NCBI RefSeq assembly: GCF_002234535.1
Contig: NZ_CP022521.1
Span: forward strand, 1,922,001-1,986,000
DNA length: 64,000 nucleotides
Source: Actinoalloteichus hoggarensis
GTDB taxonomy: Bacteria > Actinomycetota > Actinomycetes > Mycobacteriales > Pseudonocardiaceae
Reading direction: 5' to 3'
In this document: piece by piece, positions 8,387-16,936 of the stretch
Position numbering within the stretch: the stretch's first letter is position 1
Layout of the letters: every line of letters begins with the position of its first letter
Translations under genes and position numbers: made by a program
Notes under the pieces: generated by a model
The model's input: only the letters and a program-made list of their open reading frames with translations
Databases searched by the model: none
Told to the model about the DNA's origin: nothing

Positions 8387-9123
8387 CGAAGCGGCGATCG
8401 AAGTCGATCTCGGCGGCCGGCGGGAGCGGGGCGCCCGAGCCGCTGCGAGAGGACTCCTCGGGCGGTCCGGGTGCCGACGGCGAACGGGTGATCGACGTCC
8501 TCCTCGTCGACGACGAGGCGTTGGTGCGAGTCGGACTGCGCGCGATCATCGACAGCCAGCCCGACCTGCGAGTGGTCGGCGAGGCGGCCGACGGCGTGGA
8601 CGTCGTCCCGCTGGTGCGGGCCTCGCGGCCCGACGTGGTGGTGATGGACGTGCGCATGCCGGGCATCGACGGCATCGAGGCCACCCGACGGCTGCTCACG
8701 GGCAGCCCGGACCCGCCCAGGGTCCTCGTGCTCACCACCTTCGAGAACGACGATCACGTCTATGAGGCGCTGCGCGTCGGCGCCCAGGGCTTCCTGCTCA
8801 AGCGCGCCGCTCCGGAGGAGATCCTGCGGGCCGTCCGAACCGTCGCGGCGGGCGACTCGCTGCTGTTCCCGGCCGCCGTCCGATCTCTCGTGGCGCGTCG
8901 CGAGACCCCGGCGCGCGGCGCGCCGCGGCTCACCCCACGCGAGACCGAGGTGCTGCGTCTCCTCGCCGCCGGGCTGAACAACGCCGAGATCGCCGGTCGA
9001 CTGTTCCTCGGGGTGGAGACCGTCAAGACGCATGTTCGCGCGGTGCTCGTCAAACTCGATGCCCGGGACCGCACACAGGCCGTCATCGCCGCCTACGAGA
9101 CGGGGCTGGTCCGGCCGAGCTGA
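8383..9123 (+). CDS. LuxR/NarL-family response regulator
   Basis: 246 residues. After a variable N-terminal extension of about 36 residues, the receiver domain begins at VIDVLLVDDEALVRVGL. D89 in VVVMDVRMPG is the expected phosphoacceptor, with T in LVLTTF and K in FLLKRAAPEE as switch residues. The C-terminal HTH is typical LuxR: LTPRETEVLRLLAAGLNNAE, then VETVKTHVRAVLVKL. The ATG at 8383 overlaps the kinase stop, and GGGAGGG precedes it. The N-terminal extension is longer than in most family members, and its low-complexity content suggests a flexible leader. It is the cognate partner of the kinase upstream. Confidence 0.95.
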   Translation: MTKRRSKSISAAGGSGAPEPLREDSSGGPGADGERVIDVLLVDDEALVRVGLRAIIDSQPDLRVVGEAADGVDVVPLVRASRPDVVVMDVRMPGIDGIEATRRLLTGSPDPPRVLVLTTFENDDHVYEALRVGAQGFLLKRAAPEEILRAVRTVAAGDSLLFPAAVRSLVARRETPARGAPRLTPRETEVLRLLAAGLNNAEIAGRLFLGVETVKTHVRAVLVKLDARDRTQAVIAAYETGLVRPS

Positions 9124-9464
9124 GGGTGCCGTGTCCGGTGGCGCTCGTGGGCAGGCGGGTGCCCGTACGGACCGAAGCCGTTCCCGGGCTCGCTCGGCAG
9201 GCGAGCCGGGGAGGGCGCGGACGCGGTCGCGGTCCGGTGTGCCGACGGACCTGTCGCCGAGGGCGAACCGATGCGTGCGGCGGTCCGGACCGACAGCGCG
9301 AATCGGGTCGGGGCCTGCCCGAGGGGTCGGCGAGCGGGAGCGATCGGTCTGCCCCGCCGCTCCCTCGCGTCGAGGCTCCGCGCAGGTCGGCTGCCTGCCG
9401 TCGACTCAGGACCGATACCGTGATCACGCAGGCGTTTCGGGGGGCGAGACGGAAGTGGAGTGTC
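9124..9464. other. Intergenic region, no gene seen
   Basis: About 340 bases between the response regulator and the SRPBCC gene. Open frames are compositionally biased shadows only. A promoter for the SRPBCC gene is expected, but none is clear. Confidence 0.55.
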
Positions 9465-9905
9465 ATGGCTGAGCTCAAGGTCACGGTCGAGCGGGAGTTC
9501 GACGACGAGGTGAGCAGGATTCGCGAACTGCTCGCCGACTACCGGGAGACGCGCCCCGCCGTGCTGCCTCCGCCGTTCAGCGAGTACGAGGTGCTCGCGG
9601 GTGGCACCGGTGCCGGCACGAGGGTCCGGTGGAAGCTGCAGGCCACCAAGCGCCGGATTCGTGACTGCGTGCTCGACGTGGACCAGTCGGCCGAGGGTGA
9701 CCTGATCGAGCGGGACGCCAACTCCAGCATGGTGACCACCTGGACGGTGCGGCCGGGAGCGGCGGGCCGGTCCAGGGTCGTGGTCACCAACACCTGGCAG
9801 GGCGCCACCGGCATCGGCGGCTTCTTCGAACGCACCTTCGCCCCGATGGGGCTGCGCAGGATCTACGGCGAGCTGCTGGACAACCTCGCCCGTCGAGCCG
9901 TCTGA
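9465..9905 (+). CDS. SRPBCC (START/Bet v1-like) family protein
   Basis: 146 residues with a pattern of polyketide cyclase/dehydrase-type SRPBCC proteins: MAELKVTVEREFDDEVSRI at the start, alternating strands such as GAGTRVRWKLQATKRR and SRVVVTNTWQGATGIGGFFE, and a long C-terminal helix (RRIYGELLDNLARRAV). Such proteins bind hydrophobic ligands in a cavity; no catalytic residue can be assigned. The ATG at 9465 follows a GTGGAG-like sequence. It stands apart from its neighbours, with long spacers on both sides. Confidence 0.85.
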   Translation: MAELKVTVEREFDDEVSRIRELLADYRETRPAVLPPPFSEYEVLAGGTGAGTRVRWKLQATKRRIRDCVLDVDQSAEGDLIERDANSSMVTTWTVRPGAAGRSRVVVTNTWQGATGIGGFFERTFAPMGLRRIYGELLDNLARRAV

Positions 9906-10255
9906 GACCGACGCGCCGCGCATCAGGGCGGCGAATGAGGCCGCCGCGCCGCCGCGCGACCGAGAGGACGGGCCGGACCGCGCGGCTGTTCGTGCCGACG
10001 ACGGTCCGAGACCCGTCACACGGCGGTCCGGTCGACGCTGATGCCCGAGGGCGTCCAGCCCGGCGAGCCCTCTCGCCGCAGGATCGCCGGGTCCGGCCGT
10101 CCCCGAGCACGTCGACGTCCTGGACCCATGCCGACCACCGTGGGCGTCCCGCACCTCCCAGGATCGGCCGCGTGCCGCCGGTGGAAACCCGCCGGTGGCG
10201 TGTTCTCGCCTGCCGCGGTGCGAAACCTCGGCTCAGGGCGGCCTCGGGGGCTCGG
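9906..10255. other. Intergenic region, no gene seen
   Basis: 350 bases between the convergent SRPBCC and MerR genes. I see no protein-like frame and no strong terminator hairpin. Confidence 0.55.
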
Positions 10256-10618
10256 TCAGTCGGCGACCCGTGCCGTCGCGAGATCCACCTGATGGGCGAG
10301 GTCGTCGCGGATCTCGGTGAGGGCCTCGATCCGCTCGGTCAACTCGGCCAGCCGACGCCGCACGACGTCGAGACCGGTGCGGCCGGGAGCCGCGGCGAAC
10401 AGATCGCCGTCCAGACACGGCAGGAAGCAGCGCACGTCCGCCAGCACCAGGCCGAGCGAGAGGAGCCTGCGGATGTTGGCCACCCGGGCGACGGCTGAGG
10501 CCTCGTAGACCCGATATCCGTTGGGCAGGCGCTCGGAGGTCAGCAGCCCCTGCTGCTCGTAGTACCTGATCGACCGTGTGCTGCACCCCGTTCGTGCGGC
10601 CAGCTCCCCCACTCGCAT
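10256..10618 (-). CDS. MerR-family transcriptional regulator
   Basis: 120 residues. The N-terminal winged helix is classic MerR: MRVGELAARTGCSTRSIRYY, EQQGLLTSERLPNGYRVY, then a second HTH (VARVANIRRLLSLGLVLADV). A CFLPC segment follows at residues about 64-68 and then a coiled-coil dimerisation helix (LAELTERIEALTEIRDDL). Only two Cys are present, so this is not a SoxR-type iron-sulfur protein; a ligand or metal role for them is conjecture. It begins 24 nt after the SDR gene on the same strand, and the dyad upstream of the SDR gene suggests that it controls the pair. Confidence 0.93.
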   Translation of the reverse strand: MRVGELAARTGCSTRSIRYYEQQGLLTSERLPNGYRVYEASAVARVANIRRLLSLGLVLADVRCFLPCLDGDLFAAAPGRTGLDVVRRRLAELTERIEALTEIRDDLAHQVDLATARVAD

Positions 10619-10641
10619 CCGCCCGCTCCCCTCACCGCCGA

Positions 10642-11403
10642 TCAGGTGACGCTGCCACCGCCGTCCACCGGGAGCCAGGCGCCGTTCACCCCGGCGCCGT
10701 TCCGTCGGTGCGCCACGGCGACGATCCACCAGGCCACCTCGTCGGCGGTGTTGACCCGCCCGGCGAACCGAGCGTCGTTCTCGGCCTGTACCTGCGCGAG
10801 ATCGGCCTCCGAGTATCCGTTGTTGGTCAACACCGGAGTGTCGGTGGGGCCCGGTGCCACGGTGACCGCCCGGACGCCTCGCGATGCGAGTTCCACGGCC
10901 CAGGCCCGGCTGAGGAAGTCGAGCCCCGCCTTGCTCGCGCCGTAGACCGACATCCCCGGCCACCCTCGCTGACCCACCGCCGTGCTGACGTTGATCACCG
11001 CGCCCTTCGAGGCCTCCAGACTGGGCAGTGCCTCCTGGGTGAGGAACATCGGCGCGACCAGGTTGGTCTCCAGCTGACGTCGTACCTCCGCCCTGGTGAT
11101 GGAGCCCAGCGGTGTGCGGCCGACGACGCCCGCGTTGTTCACCAGCACGTCGATGCGGCCGCCCGTCTCCACCGCCGCCGTGACGATGCGTTCCGGACCG
11201 TCCGCGGCGGTGACGTCGACCGCGAGCGGGTGAATCGTCGGGTGTCCGTCGGCCGTCTCCGCCAGCGGCTCCGGTCGGCGCCCGACGGCCAGCACCCGCG
11301 CCCCGCGCATGGCGAAGGCACGCGCCGCCGACCGCCCGATGCCCGACCCGGCACCGGTGACGATGACGCTCTGACCTGCGAAATCCATCTCCTGATCTGT
11401 CAT
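10642..11403 (-). CDS. SDR-family NAD(P)-dependent oxidoreductase
   Basis: 253 residues of a classical short-chain dehydrogenase: the nucleotide-binding VTGAGSGIGRSAA near residue 16, the NNAGVV motif, catalytic Ser in INVSTAVGQ, and Tyr/Lys in SVYGASKAG. The C-terminus (VNGAWLPVDGGGSVT) is typical. An Arg-rich segment after the second strand (VGRRPEPL) hints at NADP preference. The substrate is unknown. It is cotranscribed with the MerR regulator downstream. The ATG at 11403 lies 7 nt after a TACCGT hexamer, so the mRNA may be leaderless. Confidence 0.94.
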   Translation of the reverse strand: MTDQEMDFAGQSVIVTGAGSGIGRSAARAFAMRGARVLAVGRRPEPLAETADGHPTIHPLAVDVTAADGPERIVTAAVETGGRIDVLVNNAGVVGRTPLGSITRAEVRRQLETNLVAPMFLTQEALPSLEASKGAVINVSTAVGQRGWPGMSVYGASKAGLDFLSRAWAVELASRGVRAVTVAPGPTDTPVLTNNGYSEADLAQVQAENDARFAGRVNTADEVAWWIVAVAHRRNGAGVNGAWLPVDGGGSVT

Positions 11404-11410
11404 GTCGGGG

Positions 11411-11443
11411 ACGGTAGGAGGTTGACGTCAGTGACAAGGTCAA
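11411..11443 (-). promoter_or_regulatory. MerR-type promoter with dyad upstream of the SDR-MerR operon
   Basis: On the minus strand a TTGACC (-35-like, complement of 11438-11443) is followed by TACCGT (complement of 11411-11416) with an unusually long spacer of 21 bp; a CCTACC alternative gives 19 bp. The spacer carries an inverted repeat, TTGAC-N12-GTCAA, at 11422-11443. A long spacer filled with a dyad is the hallmark of promoters activated by MerR proteins. Confidence 0.55.
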
Positions 11444-11505
11444 GGCGAGCGGCCGGCATCGTGATCGGGATCACCCGTCGCCGAGTCCCGGCGATCCCTG
11501 CGGCC

Positions 11506-12450
11506 TCAGCCACCGGTGGCCGAGAAGTGCATCAGGTCCAGGGGCGAACTCCAGCGCCCGCCCCAGGCCCAGCCGACCTCGTCGAAGGCCGTCGTCACCA
11601 CGTCGCCCTCCAGGATCATCCCGGCCCGCACCCGGCTGCGGTCGACGTAGGCCGAGGCCAGTTCGGGCAGGACGACCCCGTCGGAGCGCACGTACGGATT
11701 CACGAACGGATTGACGTCCACCGCGAGACCCGACGCGTGTGCCGACCAGGCGCCGGAGCCGACGGCGGCGCGACACACGAAGGCCGAGGTGTTGTTGCCG
11801 TCCCCGGTCGGTGCCGTGTCCAACTCCCAGGCGGCGGTCACCCGCATCTCCTCAAGCGGGAAGCGGTCGGCGTGCAGCCTGCCGAAGACCGCGACCACCG
11901 ACTCGGCCACGTCGGCGTGCACGATCATCTCCCCGGTGTGGTGCCCGCCGTCGAAACCCCAGAACGACATCGTCAGATACCGCAGTTCGGCTGCGTCGAC
12001 CGGGCAGCCCGCGTGCCAGGTGCTGCGCGCGAGTACCTCCTCCGGAACCGCCGCCACGGTGGCCGCGTAATCGTCGTTCGGCGGCACGGGCAGCAGATCG
12101 GGCGTCGGCAGACTCCGGTCGATGAGTTCCGGGGGCGTGGGCAGGATCTCGCCGAGGCCGTCGGACCGGGTCGGAAGCGGCGCGGCGCCGACCTGCCACC
12201 GGACGGGGGCGGGGTCGGTCGATACGGGAGCGGGCGCGTCGGTCGGCTCGGTCACGGTCGCGGACGCTGCTTCGTCCGCCGGGCCGTCCGACGCGGACGC
12301 CGCGGCGGATCCGCCCGGGACGGGATTCAGCGGTGCGACTGCGTCGGCGCTCGGCGGCGGTCGCAGTGAGCAGGCAGCCGACATCGCCACCGCCGCCACC
12401 GCGATCGCCAGCGCGGCCGTCACCCGGTGGAGGGATTCTTCGAGGGCCAT
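11506..12450 (-). CDS. Secreted lipoprotein with M15-family (D-Ala-D-Ala carboxypeptidase-like) domain
   Basis: 314 residues. The N-terminus is a lipoprotein signal peptide (hydrophobic ALAIAVAAVAMSAAC, with Cys as the lipidation site), followed by a Pro/Ala/Asp-rich linker to about residue 140. The C-terminal domain has the metallopeptidase M15 pattern: SAHASGLAVDVNPF (HxxGxAxD zinc ligands) and DLMHFSATGG (catalytic acid and third His). Family members trim peptidoglycan peptides outside the membrane. The leader Met follows a close GGAG. It is divergent from the serine pseudoprotease gene and shares about a 100-bp promoter region with it. Confidence 0.85.
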   Translation of the reverse strand: MALEESLHRVTAALAIAVAAVAMSAACSLRPPPSADAVAPLNPVPGGSAAASASDGPADEAASATVTEPTDAPAPVSTDPAPVRWQVGAAPLPTRSDGLGEILPTPPELIDRSLPTPDLLPVPPNDDYAATVAAVPEEVLARSTWHAGCPVDAAELRYLTMSFWGFDGGHHTGEMIVHADVAESVVAVFGRLHADRFPLEEMRVTAAWELDTAPTGDGNNTSAFVCRAAVGSGAWSAHASGLAVDVNPFVNPYVRSDGVVLPELASAYVDRSRVRAGMILEGDVVTTAFDEVGWAWGGRWSSPLDLMHFSATGG

Positions 12451-12555
12451 CGCTCCAGCGTGGCACGAGTGTCCGGTGTGACGCGGGAGCCGTCGAGTTG
12501 TTGGTGCGATGGTTCCGTGTTGCGCTGCGTGGACGTCGATCGGAGCGGAGGAGCG

Positions 12556-13590
12556 ATGTCCACAGTGCTCGATGCGGTCGGCAGGCGGCTCACCGTCGTG
12601 ATCTCGGTTCTCCTGATGACGGGATCCATCGCGACACCGGTGCCGGGACTCGACGTCACGTCGGCGGCGGGCGGCGGCGATCGGCCGGTCACCGCCGAGG
12701 GCGGTGCAGGCGCCGAGATCGCGAACGCCGGCTCGACGGGCGGCACCGCCGCGCGGCCGGCCCTGGAGACCGACGCCGCCGAGCATCCGTGGGCCGTCCT
12801 GCTGACCACCGCGAACGGGGTGCCCTTCTGCGCGGGAACCCTGGTCGCCCGGACGAGCGTGCTCACCGCCGCCGCGTGTGTCTGGGGCGCCGACCCCGAA
12901 CGGCTGCGCGTCGTGACCACCGGCGGAGCCCCCCCGGACGTCGCCGAGCAGGGCGTGCGTGCTGCCGAGGTGTGGACACATCCCGAGCATGTCACCGAGG
13001 TGTGGACACATCCCGAGCATGTCCCGGAGTCCCCGGAGCACGACATCGCCGTGGTCACCCTCGCCGAGCCGATCGACGGGACCGTCCTCCGGCTCGGCGG
13101 GACCGACGACGCCGCCCTGTACGAGCCCGGCAGGAGCGTCCGCCTGATCATCGACGGGGAGTCGCGGCAGGGTGCGCTGCGCATCGAGGCCGCCGACGCC
13201 TGCACGGCGGTCTATGACTTCTACGACCCGGCGTGGATGCTCTGTGCCGCCGCGGACTCCGCGGACGCCGATCCCTGCCTCAGCGAGATCGGCGGGCCGC
13301 TCTTCGCGTCGGACGGCGACTCCGAGGTGCTGGTCGGTCTGCTTCCCTCGGGCCCGGGCTGCGGTGCGGCAGGCATGCCCGGCGCCTTCCCGAACGTCGC
13401 CGCGTACGCCGACCTGCTCGCCGAGGAGATCCACTCGGCCGAACCGCGGGCGCCCGTCCCGACTCCCGCCGAGCAGGCGATCGAGCCCGACGGAGCCGAC
13501 TCGGCTGTCGCGGGCGGCAGGCCCGCCGCCGCCGATCCCGGCGCCGCCCCCATCCCGACGGACCCGTTCGAGGCGGGCCCGGTCGGCTGA
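12556..13590 (+). CDS. Secreted trypsin-like (S1) protein lacking catalytic His and Ser: probable pseudoprotease
   Basis: 344 residues: a signal peptide (LTVVISVLLMTGSIATPVPG), a chymotrypsin-fold domain (about 75-295), and a Pro/Ala/Asp-rich C-terminal tail. Aligned by eye to the intact neighbour, the catalytic His position of TAAHC is A107 (TAAAC), the Asp is kept (D163 in EHDIAVV), and the GDSGG serine position is I245 (CLSEIGGPLF). The enzyme is therefore expected to be inactive. Other structural landmarks (HPWAVLLTTANG, FCAGTLV, paired Cys) remain. It carries a 30-bp tandem duplication. The ATG at 12556 follows GGAGGAG. A regulatory, binding or decoy role is possible but unproven. Confidence 0.88.
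   Translation: MSTVLDAVGRRLTVVISVLLMTGSIATPVPGLDVTSAAGGGDRPVTAEGGAGAEIANAGSTGGTAARPALETDAAEHPWAVLLTTANGVPFCAGTLVARTSVLTAAACVWGADPERLRVVTTGGAPPDVAEQGVRAAEVWTHPEHVTEVWTHPEHVPESPEHDIAVVTLAEPIDGTVLRLGGTDDAALYEPGRSVRLIIDGESRQGALRIEAADACTAVYDFYDPAWMLCAAADSADADPCLSEIGGPLFASDGDSEVLVGLLPSGPGCGAAGMPGAFPNVAAYADLLAEEIHSAEPRAPVPTPAEQAIEPDGADSAVAGGRPAAADPGAAPIPTDPFEAGPVG
12967..13026 (+). repeat. 30-bp tandem duplication inside the pseudoprotease gene
   Basis: Two adjacent 30-bp units, 12967-12996 and 12997-13026, differ only near their 3' ends. They encode EVWTHPEHVT followed by EVWTHPEHVP, placed just before the catalytic-Asp loop. The intact paralogue has a single corresponding segment (SIWVHPRY). Confidence 0.95.
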
Positions 13591-13726
13591 TCCCGCGGGC
13601 CCCACCGCCCGAGTGCCTGCCCGGCCGCGGCCGGGACGCCCCGGAGATCGCCCGGCCGAACGATTCCACAACGCGACTGATCGGATACGGTGAGTGTTCG
13701 CGTCGATTACCCTGAAGGGAGCAGCC

Positions 13727-14566
13727 TTGCTGCGTCGAGTGGAGCAGTCGAAACGAGTCGGCCGCCGGATCCGAGTCGCCCTGACGGCGCTGCTGCTGCC
13801 ACTGGTGGTCGGCTCCGCCGCCTCGGTGGACAGCCCGGAGAACGGGTCGGTCGCCGAGAGCCGCATCGTCGGGGGAGTCCCCGCCTCCACCGCCGATCAC
13901 CCGTGGATGGCGGCCCTCACCACGCCGAACGGCGATCTGTACTGCGGCGGGGCGCTGGTGGCCCCCGACAAGGTCGTCACCGCCGCCCATTGCCTGGTGC
14001 TCCCCTCCGAACAGGGCGTGCGGGTGAAGTCGAGGACCGACGTGCGCGTCGTGGTCGGACGCACCGACCTCCGCACGACCGAAGGCGTTCAGGCCGGGGT
14101 GCGGAGCATCTGGGTGCACCCGCGGTACTCGTCCTTCGTCGAGGGCGAGGACGTGGCGGTGATCACCCTGGATCGCAGGATCGACGCGCCGACCGCGACG
14201 CTCGTGGGGCACGGCGACGAGCGGCTGTACTCGCCGGGGACGCCCGCCACCACCATGGGCTGGGGACGTACGAGTGAGAACGGCGCGACCTCGGCGACAC
14301 TGCGCTCACTCGACCTTCCGATGATCGCCGACGCCGACTGCGCCCGGTCCTACCCGGAGTACGACCCCGCCGCGATGGTCTGTGCGGGTTATCTGGAGGG
14401 GGGTCGAGACGCCTGTGCGGGCGACTCCGGCGGTCCGCTGATCGTCGAGGGACGAGTGGTGGGTCTCGTGTCCTGGGGCGACGGCTGCGCGCGGGAGGGC
14501 AGCCCCGGCGTCTACACCCGGCTCCTCGAATACCGCTCCCTGCTCGCGCACCAGACCGGGGTCTGA
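13727..14566 (+). CDS. Secreted trypsin-like serine protease (S1 family)
   Basis: 279 residues from a TTG start at 13727 that follows AAGGGAG with 6-nt spacing; a GTG at 13694 is an in-frame alternative. A basic signal peptide (VALTALLLPLVVGSAAS) is followed by a short propeptide ending at R46, then the mature N-terminus IVGG (47-50). The catalytic triad is complete: H88 in VTAAHC, D142 in EDVAVI, S234 in CAGDSGGPL. D228 six residues before the Ser suggests trypsin-like preference for Arg/Lys. Cys pairs for disulfides are present. It lies 136 nt behind the inactive paralogue, on the same strand. Confidence 0.93.
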   Translation: MLRRVEQSKRVGRRIRVALTALLLPLVVGSAASVDSPENGSVAESRIVGGVPASTADHPWMAALTTPNGDLYCGGALVAPDKVVTAAHCLVLPSEQGVRVKSRTDVRVVVGRTDLRTTEGVQAGVRSIWVHPRYSSFVEGEDVAVITLDRRIDAPTATLVGHGDERLYSPGTPATTMGWGRTSENGATSATLRSLDLPMIADADCARSYPEYDPAAMVCAGYLEGGRDACAGDSGGPLIVEGRVVGLVSWGDGCAREGSPGVYTRLLEYRSLLAHQTGV

Positions 14567-14596
14567 TCGGTGCGGACGCTCTGTTAGACAGGCGGG

Positions 14597-15094
14597 GTGC
14601 GTGCCTACCCCACCGACCAGGACCAGGGCCGATCGAGTGACGGCGTGGTCGTGCATCGTGCCGCGGGCGACGAGCTCCCGGCGGCGACGCTGTACCGGCT
14701 GCTGCGGCTTCGAACGGACGTGTTCGTCGTCGAGCAGGAATGCGCCTATCCCGAGCTCGACGGGCGTGATCTGCTGCCGGGCACCCGGCACGTCTGGCTG
14801 ACCGACGCGGACTCCGCCGAGCCGCTGGCGGTCCTGCGGCTGCTGACCGAACCGGCCGGGGTCGTCCGGATCGGCCGGGTCTGCACGGACCCGGCCGCAC
14901 GGGGACGAGGCCTGGGGCGCACGTTGATGACGGCGGCGCTCGCGGAGATCGGTACGGCGCCGTCGGTGCTGGCCGCGCAGGTCGCCGTCGTCGAGTTCTA
15001 CCGGGCGTTCGGTTATCGGGAGTCGGGGGAGCCCTTCGACGAGGACGGCATTCCGCATCAGACGATGACGCGGCCGGGAGCGGTCGGCGGCTGA
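14597..15094 (+). CDS. ElaA-type GNAT acetyltransferase
   Basis: 165 residues of the GNAT fold. The ElaA signature is visible early: LYRLLRLRTDVFVVEQECAY, PELDGRDLLPGTRHVWL. The acetyl-CoA binding loop is RIGRVCTDPAARGRGLGRTL, followed by AAQVAVVEFYRAFGYRESGE and the terminal DEDGIPHQTM. The acceptor substrate is unknown. The GTG at 14597 gives the usual family length. It is close behind the protease gene, but probably functionally separate. An ElaA-like gene near the cysG/cobalamin genes is also found in mycobacteria, which supports conserved order rather than function. Confidence 0.93.
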   Translation: MRAYPTDQDQGRSSDGVVVHRAAGDELPAATLYRLLRLRTDVFVVEQECAYPELDGRDLLPGTRHVWLTDADSAEPLAVLRLLTEPAGVVRIGRVCTDPAARGRGLGRTLMTAALAEIGTAPSVLAAQVAVVEFYRAFGYRESGEPFDEDGIPHQTMTRPGAVGG

Positions 15095-15151
15095 TCGCGC
15101 ACCCGCGTGCGACGTGGTTCATGCCGTCGCCGGAGTCGCGGTCGGGCGTGC

Positions 15152-16327
15152 TCAGGTCGCGATCGGCCGCGCCGCCCGGGCGGGCGCGGCCGCGACCAGG
15201 ACCGCCGCGACTCGGTCCAGCTCCCGTGCGGTGAGGTCGCTGCGGGCGGTGAGCCGGAGCCGGGAGACGTGGTCGGGCACCGACGGCGGTCGGAAACAGC
15301 CGACCGCCACCCCCGCCTCGGCGCAGCGGGCCGCCCAGCCGACGGCCTCGGCGGCCGAGGGCGCTCGGACGGACACCACGGCCCCGGCGGGTTCGGCGGC
15401 GTCCAGCCCCGCCGCCCGCAGCCGTTCGGCCAGCGACCGTGCCGAGGCACGGACCCGGTCGGCGAGTTCCGGCTCGCGGCGCAGCACGGCGAGGGCCTCG
15501 GCCGCGGCCCCCACCGAGGCGGGTGCCAACCCGGTGTCGAAGATGAAGCTGCGTGCCGTCTCGACGAGATGGCGGACTACGCGGGCGGGCCCGAGCACCA
15601 CTCCGCCCTGCGAGCCCAACGACTTGGAGAGCGTGGCGGTGACCACCACGTCCGGTCTGCCCGCGATGCCCGCCGCCGCCGGACCACCCCGCCCGCCCGG
15701 CCCCAGGACACCGAGACCGTGCGCGTCGTCGATCACCAGACCCGCCGCGTGCTCGCGACACACGGCGGCGAGCTCGGCCAGCGGGGCGAGGTCGCCGTCG
15801 ACCGAGAACACCGAGTCGGTGACCACCAGGGCCCTGCGCCGCGACCGGTCCCGCAGCGCGGCGGCCACCGCCGTGACGTCACGATGTGCGACCCGCAGCC
15901 GGTCCGATCGGGACAGTCGGAGCCCGTCGATCAGCGAGGCGTGGTCGTACTCGTCGGCGACCATCAGCGTGCCGGGGCCGCCGAGCGCGCTCAGCGTCCC
16001 GAGATTCGCCAGATAGCCGGAGGAGAACACCAGCGCGCTCTCGACCCCGCAGAAGTCGGCGAGATCTCGTTCCAGCTCCGCGTGGGCGTCGACGGTACCC
16101 GTCACCAGGCGCGATCCGGTCGATCCGGCGCCCCAGCGTCGCGCCGCCGCCTCGGCCGCCGCCACGACACGAGGGTCGCGAGCAAGGCCGAGGTAATCGT
16201 TCCCGGCGAGGTCGAGCACCTCGGGATCGGCGGATCTGGGCACGAGCCTGCGGCGGAGTCCGGCCTTCTCTCTGGCGCCCGCCCGGACGTCCAACCAGTC
16301 GAACACCTGAGCACCAGGATCGTCCAC
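15152..16327 (-). CDS. bioF: 8-amino-7-oxononanoate synthase
   Basis: 391 residues of the PLP-dependent alpha-oxoamine synthase family. The enzyme condenses L-alanine with pimeloyl-ACP/CoA in the first dedicated step of biotin ring assembly. Motifs seen: DLAGNDYLGLARDPRV, GSTGSRLVTGT, ALVFSSGYLANLG, the DDAHGLGVLG loop that contacts the cofactor, and the Schiff-base Lys in TLSKSLGSQGG. The GTG at 16327 gives the usual family length; sequence upstream is not protein-like. No bioA, bioD or bioB accompanies it here, so it is an isolated biotin gene or supports another alpha-oxoamine reaction. Confidence 0.92.
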   Translation of the reverse strand: MDDPGAQVFDWLDVRAGAREKAGLRRRLVPRSADPEVLDLAGNDYLGLARDPRVVAAAEAAARRWGAGSTGSRLVTGTVDAHAELERDLADFCGVESALVFSSGYLANLGTLSALGGPGTLMVADEYDHASLIDGLRLSRSDRLRVAHRDVTAVAAALRDRSRRRALVVTDSVFSVDGDLAPLAELAAVCREHAAGLVIDDAHGLGVLGPGGRGGPAAAGIAGRPDVVVTATLSKSLGSQGGVVLGPARVVRHLVETARSFIFDTGLAPASVGAAAEALAVLRREPELADRVRASARSLAERLRAAGLDAAEPAGAVVSVRAPSAAEAVGWAARCAEAGVAVGCFRPPSVPDHVSRLRLTARSDLTARELDRVAAVLVAAAPARAARPIAT

Positions 16328-16936
16328 GCGCGGCAGTGTCGCATGACGTGCTCGCCGGCCGGGCGCAGCAGGCCGGGGGTGCGATCGGTCGGGGCGCCGG
16401 GACCGGACGGGGCGTCGGCTCACCGGTTTCGTACCCCGGCGGACGCCCCGATGCCCGGACTGATCGGGCATCCGGCGAGGGCGGACGTCACAAGATGCCC
16501 GGTGCGGCCGGAAGCCGCGGCTCTCCCCGCCACGGCGACGCCCGGCGCGACGAAGGAGGCCGCGCCGCCGTCGGCGCGGGTCTCTCCGGGTCGGCGGACG
16601 GCGGGGCTCGGCGAGCCGCGGGGACGACGGGCGGCCGGGGAGCCGACTCGCAGACCGCTCGACGCCCTCCGGCGCGACAGACCCCGCTTCGCGACGTCGC
16701 CCGCGGCGCCGGACGGATCTCGTCGGCGGAGGACCCCGACCACGGCGCGATGCCGTACGACGTGCCCTCGAACCGCTCGGAACGGCATGGTCTCGGTTCG
16801 CGGGGCGCGAGCGGAACGACACCGTACGGCGCGGCGGGACCCCGGGGGATCGTGGCGCGGCTGGCACGCCGAGGCGGCCGAGCACATGCACGCGGCGTCG
16901 TCGGCCTCGGGCTCCCCTGGAGACATCGCCATAGGC
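16328..16936. other. Divergent intergenic region between bioF and P450
   Basis: About 600 bases. All frames give Arg/Ala/Gly-rich shadow peptides. Promoters for both divergent genes should be here; no clear -10 or -35 pair or long inverted repeat was recognised. Confidence 0.5.
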
